DNA from: Akkermansiaceae bacterium UBA1506
GTDB lineage: Bacteria > Verrucomicrobiota > Verrucomicrobiia > Verrucomicrobiales > DEV007
Direction of reading: 5' to 3'
DNA length: 8,879 nucleotides
NCBI GenBank assembly: GCA_002323995.1
Contig: DCQY01000130.1
Coordinates: 555 to 9,433, forward strand
Under the pieces are notes generated by a model. The model did not search any database. It was given only the letters and a program-made list of their open reading frames with translations, and was not told where the DNA came from. Both the position numbers and the translations under genes were made by a program. Shown piece after piece: positions 1-6,472 of the stretch. How positions within the stretch are numbered: position 1 is the stretch's first letter; every line of letters begins with the position of its first letter.

Positions 1-858
1 GGGCTGCCCCTCAAGTCGCGGCGCTCAATGATTGGGAGCGTGTCAGGAAGACACCGTAGCCCCGTGAAAGGCTCGGCCCTCGAGTTTGCTCAGTATCGCA
101 AATATGTCCCGGGGGATGACACGAGGCGACTCGATTGGCGCACCTGGGGACGCACAGACCGCTACTACATCAAGGAATTCGAAGCCGACACCAACCTCCG
201 TCTATGCTTCATAGTCGATACAAGTGGCTCGATGGGTTACGGAGAAGCAGGCAAAACTAGACTCGACTATGCTAAGCGAGTCGCAGGAACCCTCGCCTAT
301 ATCGCGGCACAACAGGGCGACGCAGTTGGTCTTTACAGCGGTTCTGAAGGCTCTGATCATGACATACCAGCGAAACGGGGCGCACTGCATTTAAGAATAG
401 TTTTTGATCAACTCACAAAACTTAAAGCGACCGGTGACTCCGAGCTCGTTACGACAATCCATCAGGCCGCTGAGAAAATCTCACAGCGAGCTCTGATTGT
501 GATAATTTCTGATCTTCTTTTTCAACCCGAACCCCTTCGCGAGGCACTTCAGCATCTCAGGTTTCGTAAACACGACGTTGCGTTGTTCCATCTCCTTGAC
601 CAGCAAGAGGTGAACTTTAAATTCGACCACCCGACTCGCTTTGTCGATATGGAAGGCGGCGCTTCCCTTCTTACCGACCCCTCACTTATTGAGCGTCGTT
701 ATCGTGAAGCAGTGACCAACTACTTCAAAGAGATTGATGAGATCATGAACCACTCAATTATTGATTACCATCGAATCCTCATGAACGAACCTTATGAGCA
801 GGCCCTGGCCCGCTTTCTCATGGGTAGAAACCCGAAAACCGCTCGAACTGCGCGATGA
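1..858 (+). CDS. DUF58 domain protein with vWA/MIDAS motif (5' partial)
   Basis: This is the first gene of a MoxR-type vWA operon, probably a cytoplasmic partner of a MoxR AAA+ ATPase. An in-frame ATG lies at 28, but the codons before it (reading LPLKSRRS) continue the region that precedes the conserved G-x-H-R-S-P motif in DUF58 proteins. The true start is therefore upstream of the window, and 285 residues are visible. The DUF58 signature is clear: HRSPVKG, EFAQYRKYVPGDD, RRLDWRTWGRTDR and KEFEADTNLR. It is followed by a vWA-like fold with an intact MIDAS motif DTSGSM at 217-234 and a later ISDLL strand holding an acidic residue. There are no membrane segments. Its last four bases overlap the next gene (ATGA), which implies translational coupling. 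Family membership is secure. The role in chaperone or envelope assembly is inferred from the family, and the substrate is unknown. Confidence 0.93.
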   Translation, partial: GLPLKSRRSMIGSVSGRHRSPVKGSALEFAQYRKYVPGDDTRRLDWRTWGRTDRYYIKEFEADTNLRLCFIVDTSGSMGYGEAGKTRLDYAKRVAGTLAYIAAQQGDAVGLYSGSEGSDHDIPAKRGALHLRIVFDQLTKLKATGDSELVTTIHQAAEKISQRALIVIISDLLFQPEPLREALQHLRFRKHDVALFHLLDQQEVNFKFDHPTRFVDMEGGASLLTDPSLIERRYREAVTNYFKEIDEIMNHSIIDYHRILMNEPYEQALARFLMGRNPKTARTAR

Positions 859-2903
859 GTTTTCTGCAACCTTTGCTTCTCATCGGCCTGCCTCTGGCCT
901 TGTTGCCGCTCATCATTCACCTCATCCACAGAAATCGTCATCGCACCGTGGACTGGGCCGCCATGCTATTTCTCATCGATGCCCGCAAAATGAATAAAGG
1001 CATGGCGAGGCTCAGGCAGATCCTAATCCTCGCGATGCGAGTCGTCGCCGTAGCCATGTTGATCTTTGCGGCGAGCCGTCCTTTATCGGGAGGAGCCTTA
1101 TCTCTCTGGGGAGGCAAAGCTGATACGATTATTATATTATTGGACCGCTCCGCCAGTATGGAGCAGCAAATTCTTGAAAGCGGCGAATCTAAGCGTCTAG
1201 CAGTTCTCGAGAAGCTGTCTGACCTACTCAAGAAGACAGGAAAAAGCAGTGAGGTCGTCCTTATCGACAGCGCAACTCTCGAACCTGTTGTCATTACAAG
1301 TTTGGTCGACCTTGCAGCGATTCCTCAAACCGGAGCGACTTCAACTGCAGCAGACATCCCTGCGATGCTGCAAGTCGCTTCCGACTACCTCACCACAAAT
1401 CAATCCGGCAGAACAGATATCTGGCTTGCTTCTGACCAGCGTGAATCCGATTGGAATCCAGCCTCCAAGCGCTGGCCATCGCTAAGATCCGATCTTGGCA
1501 CGAGCAATAATGTCCGGCTGTTTCTACTCAATTTTCCGGAGCGCAGTGCTGCCAATGTTTCAATTCAAATTTCCAATGTCCAGCGACTACGAAATCCTCA
1601 GTCCCTCCAATTAATATTTGACCTAAAGATCACTCGAGACTCCAACGAGAAGTATCTCGAACCCGTCACCGTACCAGTCGAATTCATTGTCAATGGAACG
1701 CGGACTGTTGAAGAGATTACCCTGACCGACCGTGAAACAACTCTGCTCGGACACACCGTTCCCCTCGGTAACGGTGATCAAAGAGGATGGGGCCGGATCT
1801 CGCTTCCGGCAGATGACAACCTATTCGACAATGTCGCCTACCTCGTCTTCGATGATCCAGCACCGAGAACGACAGTCATCGTCAGTAACGACCCGACCAC
1901 TAGCAAAGCAATCACTGCCGCGGCAGGTGCCCCTGTTGAATTAGGCGCCGAATACGACACCATTTCGCTAACCGAAGATGCCGTGGCCGAGATTCCTTGG
2001 CAAGAAACGGCTCTTCTGTTTTGGCACGCGCCAATCCCCCCTCAAGGCTCCATTGAAGCCTCCCTTCTGAAACAACATGTCAACTCAGGGAGAACTCTTA
2101 TTCTACTTCCACCTCAAGACTCTAGAACCTCAGACAGTCTTTTAGGATTTACATGGAACGCCTGGAAAGAAGGGGGGACATCACCCCTAGAAATCGGATG
2201 GTGGCGCACTGAATCCGGGCTTCTCGCCAACACTCGCAGTGGCAATCCCTTACCAATTGGGGACCTCAAACTGTTTAAAGTTCGACTATTCGAGAGCGAG
2301 AACCAACCATTGCTAACCTTAGAAAGCGGAGAGCCAGTTATCTCGAAAATTATGATCGATCAGTCGAATACAACGGCAGGCCAAATCTACGCTTGGGGCA
2401 CTCTCCCTGTAGACGATTACTCCAGCTTGGCTTCTGACGGAGTTGCCTTCTTCGTCATGCTACATCGCGCCCTCGATGAAGGAGCTTTCGCGGTATCGAA
2501 AGCTCGGAGCCGAAACGCGTCATCCGGAGCGCTCGCGGATTCCATCTCGCTAAATCCCCTCTCAACTCTGCAGGAAGTTCAAATCGAACCGGATCTTGGA
2601 GCCGGCGCTTACGAAGTTTCTCAATCTGACAGCGACACTCTGTTATGTGCTTTGAACCGTCCTTACGAGGAAGATTCGGTCAAAACAGTAACTTCAGAAG
2701 GGATTAGCTCCCTCCTTAGAGGTGTCGAATACCGTCAGATTTCCGACGAACTTGGCAGTGGCTCGATGCTCGCGCTGGAGGTTTGGCGCGCCTTCCTTAC
2801 CGCGATGGCATTAGCGCTTATTGCTGAGGCTATTCTTTGTCTACCACCGAGGCCTGAATTGGAAGACTCCAGCGTCCTCCGCAATCCTTTCATCAGCAAC
2901 TAG
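855..2903 (+). CDS. BatA-like membrane protein with vWA domain
   Basis: This is a 682-residue inner-membrane protein. The N-terminus matches the BatA N-terminal region: a hydrophobic hairpin at about residues 4-24, a basic loop with the HLIHRNRHRTVDWAAM segment, a further conserved stretch RKMNKGMARLRQ, and a second membrane segment at about 55-75. A vWA domain follows, with MIDAS motif DRSAS at residues 97-101 and a candidate metal-binding threonine and aspartate in the GATSTAAD and WLASD segments. From about residue 335 (TTVIVSND) to 430 (RTLILLPP) there is a glutamine-amidotransferase-like alpha/beta region. A third membrane segment lies at about 644-663, followed by a short polar tail. 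The large middle part is probably periplasmic. The start is the ATG of the ATGA overlap with the DUF58 gene; no Shine-Dalgarno sequence is visible, which fits translational coupling. It is longer than classical BatA proteins but usual for the versions known from Planctomycetota and Verrucomicrobiota. The exact function is unknown. Confidence 0.9.
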   Translation: MSFLQPLLLIGLPLALLPLIIHLIHRNRHRTVDWAAMLFLIDARKMNKGMARLRQILILAMRVVAVAMLIFAASRPLSGGALSLWGGKADTIIILLDRSASMEQQILESGESKRLAVLEKLSDLLKKTGKSSEVVLIDSATLEPVVITSLVDLAAIPQTGATSTAADIPAMLQVASDYLTTNQSGRTDIWLASDQRESDWNPASKRWPSLRSDLGTSNNVRLFLLNFPERSAANVSIQISNVQRLRNPQSLQLIFDLKITRDSNEKYLEPVTVPVEFIVNGTRTVEEITLTDRETTLLGHTVPLGNGDQRGWGRISLPADDNLFDNVAYLVFDDPAPRTTVIVSNDPTTSKAITAAAGAPVELGAEYDTISLTEDAVAEIPWQETALLFWHAPIPPQGSIEASLLKQHVNSGRTLILLPPQDSRTSDSLLGFTWNAWKEGGTSPLEIGWWRTESGLLANTRSGNPLPIGDLKLFKVRLFESENQPLLTLESGEPVISKIMIDQSNTTAGQIYAWGTLPVDDYSSLASDGVAFFVMLHRALDEGAFAVSKARSRNASSGALADSISLNPLSTLQEVQIEPDLGAGAYEVSQSDSDTLLCALNRPYEEDSVKTVTSEGISSLLRGVEYRQISDELGSGSMLALEVWRAFLTAMALALIAEAILCLPPRPELEDSSVLRNPFISN

Positions 2904-2920
2904 CTCCCTACCCTTTCTCA

Positions 2921-5122
2921 GTGACTCTTACCAACAGCGAACTTACTTTCGTCTGGACACCTACAACGGTGATTCTTGGAAGTCTAATTGTGGCTACGAC
3001 CCTGATTCTCAGTTTCGTTATCTGGAAAAGAAATCAGTTTTCCGCCTCTCAGGGGCTTCTTGAATTCCTCCGTTGTCTCATTGTTACGCTAGTTGCCCTG
3101 ACACTCAATCAACCCGAGTGGCGCGAGTCGTTCGAGCCTGAGGAGCCACCGGTCATCGTCGTCCTCCATGATGTTTCCGGCAGCATGGAAACCCGTGATG
3201 TCGTTGAAAGTGGCCCACTGGAGAAAGAACCGAAAACACGCAACGAATCTATTTCCCACCTAATTGAAGAGTCGACGTGGTCAGCTTTGGGAGAAGAATT
3301 CGACATTGCAATTCAGTCGTTCTCTTCGGAGGGCGGGGTGACAGATGCTACTGACATTTCGAGTGCCCTCAGCGACGCAGCCGAACAATTTCCAAACCTA
3401 CGCAGCGTTGTTCTCATATCTGACGGAGACTGGAATACAGGGAGTCCACCCTCACAGGCGGCGACCCAGCTTCGTATTCGAAAAGTTCCTGTCTACGCCT
3501 TTCCGGTCGGGAGCGAAACTCGCCTCCCTGATCTCGAGGTAACCGCCTTCGACGCGCCAACCTTTGGGCTTGCCAACAAACCGGTCCGACTCCCCTTCAC
3601 AATATCGAGTTCACTTGCGCAGGCGCACTCCACCACCATTGAAATCCAAAGCGATAGCGGTGAGTCAATCAATTACAGTGTCGATATTCCAGCCATGGGA
3701 AAGATTCAAGACGCCATTCTATGGACACCGAAAAGCGAAGGAACGTTTAAACTATCACTCAAAATACCACCCATTCCTGAGGAGCACTCTGATGCCAATA
3801 ACCTCATGACAGCTCCCATAGTGATTCGACGTGAGAAATTGAAAGTGCTCCTGATTGATTCCTTTCCGCGTTGGGAGTATCGCTTCATCCGAAATGCTCT
3901 GGAGCGGGATCCCGGTGTCGAAGTCAGCTGCCTTCTCTTCCATCCCGGCTCCGAAAGCCTCGGAGGAGGCATTGGCTACCTCACAGAATTCCCAAACAAA
4001 GAAACAATCTCCGAGTTCGATGTTATCTTTCTCGGTGACGCGGGTATTGCACCCGATCAACTAAGCTTTGAGAACGTTGCTTCTCTCAAACAACATGTTT
4101 CAAACCAAGCAGCCGGCCTCGTTCTCATGCCGGGCTTTCGTGGCTATCAGCAGACACTGTTGGAAACCAGCCTAGAGCCGCTCTTCCCGGTAATTATGGA
4201 TACCACTCAGCCCCGCGGTTGGGGTTCTTCAATACCGGGACAATTCGAGCTGACGGATCTTGGTGCTCGAAGTCTTCTTACCCGTCTGGAAGACACCGAA
4301 AATGCCAATGCCACGCTCTGGGCATCTCTTCCCGGCTTTCAATGGTTTGCCGGTGTCAGCCGCGCAAAGGCGGGGGCAGAGGTGCTAGCGACTCACAGTT
4401 CGGAAACGAATCAATACGGCCGCATCCCGTTGATCATCACCAAGACCTTCGGCACCGGTAAAATCCTCTTCATGGGCACCGATGGCGCTTGGCGCTGGCG
4501 CAAGGGCGTCGAGGACAAGTATCACTATCGCTTCTGGGGCCAAGTGGCACGATGGATGTCCTATCAAAGAAATATGGCGAGTGATGAGCTAATGCGTCTC
4601 TTTTATTCACCGGATCGGCCTAAAACAGGAGATACCCTGAACCTAAACGCAAATGTCATGAGCATCGGAGGCGAGCCCCTTAAATCAGCCACCATTGTTG
4701 TGCGAATCGTCAGCCCCTCCGGCAAGGTGAATTCCATTCGCCTTCAGTCTGGCAGTGAAGATCAGTGGGGGTTGTTCACCGGGATTTTTGAGCCCAAGGA
4801 ACCGGGCGAACATCTTGTCAACGTCACCTGCAGCGAAAACGCAGGAATGCTTGAAACGACTCTAATGGTCCAAGGCACCGACCTAGAGGTCGTTGGGAAT
4901 CCCGCTCGAATGGATGTCATGGAAGAACTAGCACGGATCACCAGGGGCAAAATGATTCGTGATGCCGACCTTGATCTTCTTCGATCGAATCTCTCTACTC
5001 TTCCCGAACGTGCGCCACTTGAAAAACGCCTGCGTCTTTGGGCTCATCCTTTGTCGATAACTCTCCTTATTATTTTGATGACAATCTTCTGGATAGGCCG
5101 GAAAACGGTCGGGTCCGTTTAG
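2921..5122 (+). CDS. Membrane-anchored vWA / glutamine-amidotransferase-like protein
   Basis: This is a 733-residue protein with two N-terminal membrane segments (about 16-35 and 47-62) and one at the C-terminus (about 708-725), so the bulk is probably periplasmic. The vWA domain starts near residue 77. Its MIDAS motif DVSGS is at 84-88, a TDISSAL segment near 144 supplies the usual threonine, and D168 lies in LISDGDW. From about 307 (LKVLLIDSFPRWEYRF) to about 546 there is a class I glutamine-amidotransferase-like domain. It contains the family-typical GTDGAWRWRKG and FWGQVARW motifs, but the nucleophile-elbow position reads MPGFRGY without cysteine, so it is probably not an amidotransferase. 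A beta-rich region follows (about 565-650). The start is GTG, 17 bp after the previous stop, with no Shine-Dalgarno sequence. The next in-frame candidate, GTG at 2969, would cut into the first membrane segment. It is very likely co-transcribed with the two genes before it. Confidence 0.88.
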   Translation: MTLTNSELTFVWTPTTVILGSLIVATTLILSFVIWKRNQFSASQGLLEFLRCLIVTLVALTLNQPEWRESFEPEEPPVIVVLHDVSGSMETRDVVESGPLEKEPKTRNESISHLIEESTWSALGEEFDIAIQSFSSEGGVTDATDISSALSDAAEQFPNLRSVVLISDGDWNTGSPPSQAATQLRIRKVPVYAFPVGSETRLPDLEVTAFDAPTFGLANKPVRLPFTISSSLAQAHSTTIEIQSDSGESINYSVDIPAMGKIQDAILWTPKSEGTFKLSLKIPPIPEEHSDANNLMTAPIVIRREKLKVLLIDSFPRWEYRFIRNALERDPGVEVSCLLFHPGSESLGGGIGYLTEFPNKETISEFDVIFLGDAGIAPDQLSFENVASLKQHVSNQAAGLVLMPGFRGYQQTLLETSLEPLFPVIMDTTQPRGWGSSIPGQFELTDLGARSLLTRLEDTENANATLWASLPGFQWFAGVSRAKAGAEVLATHSSETNQYGRIPLIITKTFGTGKILFMGTDGAWRWRKGVEDKYHYRFWGQVARWMSYQRNMASDELMRLFYSPDRPKTGDTLNLNANVMSIGGEPLKSATIVVRIVSPSGKVNSIRLQSGSEDQWGLFTGIFEPKEPGEHLVNVTCSENAGMLETTLMVQGTDLEVVGNPARMDVMEELARITRGKMIRDADLDLLRSNLSTLPERAPLEKRLRLWAHPLSITLLIILMTIFWIGRKTVGSV

Positions 5123-5162
5123 GCATAAAACGATTTCTCTTGCAGCGCCTCCCTATGATCCC

Positions 5163-5166
5163 AAGG
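5163..5166 (+). promoter_or_regulatory. Candidate Shine-Dalgarno AAGG for the 423-residue protein
   Basis: AAGG lies 10 bases before the ATG at 5177. It supports that ATG as the start. It stands out because the two genes upstream begin without any recognisable Shine-Dalgarno sequence. It is a short motif, so the match is only moderately significant. Confidence 0.4.
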
Positions 5167-5176
5167 TAGCCAAAAC

Positions 5177-6448
5177 ATGTTTACGACCTTTAAGACCATC
5201 GCTTTGGCACTTCTACTCTGCATGACAGGAAGCCTCTCTGCAGCCGCTGAAATTTCTGATGGCTCGAAGAATACGAGCCCTGCAGGCATCGATTACCTAA
5301 ATGGTGAAGAGCGCCTGCCCGGCGTTCTTTTGTCAGAAGGGATCTCACAGGTCACGGGTGTCGCTATTTCACCTCTTCTCGGCGTTTCCGGAGTCGGCGC
5401 GTGGCAATATTTCCGAACTCCCGAAAACCTCCGAGATCAACTACCATGGTTCTGTCACCCTATTGCCTGGGGTATTGGAGCCGGAATTTTGTTGCTCTGC
5501 TTCTTGAAAGACGCCCTTGGAACTGCTCTTCCTGCCTTCCTCAAGAAACCATTCGATGTTGTAGAAGTGTTCGAAGACAAGTTGAGTGCCGTCCTCGCAG
5601 GCAGTACGGTAGTCCCATTCACCGCTAAGCAAATTGCGAGTCAGCTTAGTAATCCTGTCCTTGAGCCCACCACTGCCCTCACTCAAATTGAAAGCGGCAC
5701 TCTGGCGAGCGCCGTTCCCTCAATTCTCGGACAAACGGGTTACAATTTTGTGGTCATTCCCATCCTCCTTCTTAGCTTCGGGGTCGTTTGGCTCCTTAGC
5801 CATGCTCTGACTGTTCTAATTCTGCTCTCCCCGTTTCCAGCCCTAGACGCCCTCTTTAAAGCTATTCGCCTTGGCTTTCTAGCCCTTCTTACCGTTGTTT
5901 CTCTAATTAATCCGATAATCGGGGCCATCCTCTGCGCAGGCATTATTGCTATCGCTGCCTGGCTAGCTCCACGCGCCTTCCGCCTCTGTTTTTTCGGTTC
6001 TGTAATGTCGATAGATTTTTTAGGCTCACTCGCCATAAAGTCAAAGATAACGACAGAGACAAAGGGTTTTCTAGCCCGCCCCGACGGCAACAACCTTCCC
6101 GTCAGGACCTATGGTGCGCTCCGGACCGAGGAGGACGGGAGCGTCAACTTCCGCTCTCGGCGCTTCTTTTTTGGACCGGTGAGATCAATCAGACTTAGCG
6201 ATCCTATCATTATCACTAAAGGCTTACTCTTTCCTTCAATTGTGACCACAAAAACGGCCGGAACCGGTTACGATGAAGTAATTCACCTTCTCCCAAAATA
6301 TCGCCGCCATATTGAAAAGATCGCGTCCAAACTGAATGCGTCCGAAGTTCTCGATCCGACCGCTATACGCGGCTTCAAGGCCATGAAGTCCTGGCTTCAG
6401 TCTCTGTGGCAAAACTCCCGGCGGGGACTCATCTCTTCCTCCAACTAG
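5177..6448 (+). CDS. Uncharacterised multi-pass membrane protein, DUF4126-like
   Basis: This is a 423-residue protein that I cannot name. The first 24 residues look like a signal peptide or signal anchor: one lysine, then the hydrophobic run ALALLLCMTGSL and an alanine-rich end SAAAE. Further hydrophobic segments lie at about 93-112, 190-219 and 231-265, the last two long enough for hairpins. The stretch at residues 50-150 (GVAISPLLGVSG, the FLKDALGTALPAFLKKPFD segment, FEDKLSAVLAG) resembles DUF4126 proteins in layout; this is recalled pattern similarity, not a computed match. Residues 285-420 are soluble and basic, with FRSRRFFFGP, TKGLLFPSI and IHLLPKYRRHIEKIA, which might form a small beta-rich domain on the cytoplasmic face. 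The ATG is supported by AAGG 10 bases upstream. The gene is 54 bp after the vWA operon on the same strand, so co-transcription is possible. It ends 24 bp before the convergent selB stop. Confidence 0.8.
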   Translation: MFTTFKTIALALLLCMTGSLSAAAEISDGSKNTSPAGIDYLNGEERLPGVLLSEGISQVTGVAISPLLGVSGVGAWQYFRTPENLRDQLPWFCHPIAWGIGAGILLLCFLKDALGTALPAFLKKPFDVVEVFEDKLSAVLAGSTVVPFTAKQIASQLSNPVLEPTTALTQIESGTLASAVPSILGQTGYNFVVIPILLLSFGVVWLLSHALTVLILLSPFPALDALFKAIRLGFLALLTVVSLINPIIGAILCAGIIAIAAWLAPRAFRLCFFGSVMSIDFLGSLAIKSKITTETKGFLARPDGNNLPVRTYGALRTEEDGSVNFRSRRFFFGPVRSIRLSDPIIITKGLLFPSIVTTKTAGTGYDEVIHLLPKYRRHIEKIASKLNASEVLDPTAIRGFKAMKSWLQSLWQNSRRGLISSSN

Positions 6449-6472
6449 ACAGACAAACCTATCCTGCCGTCT

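Noticed and set aside
28..30. ATG at 28 as the start of the DUF58 protein
   Set aside because: The in-frame residues before it continue the conserved region of the family, and the frame stays open to the window edge, so the gene is cut by the window.
938..1294. Open frame on the - strand opposite the BatA-like gene, and similar antisense frames within the vWA and selB genes
   Set aside because: They lie entirely within genes of recognised families, their translations show no family pattern, and they have arginine/serine-rich composition typical of antisense shadows.
2821..3063. Alternative open frame across the junction of the BatA-like and vWA/GATase-like genes
   Set aside because: It overlaps both real genes in another frame and has no recognisable motif; the GTG at 2921 in its own frame explains the region.
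5154..5159. TATGAT as a -10 box for the 423-residue protein
   Set aside because: No acceptable -35 hexamer lies 15-19 bases upstream, and the predicted start of transcription would fall on or after the AAGG ribosome binding site.
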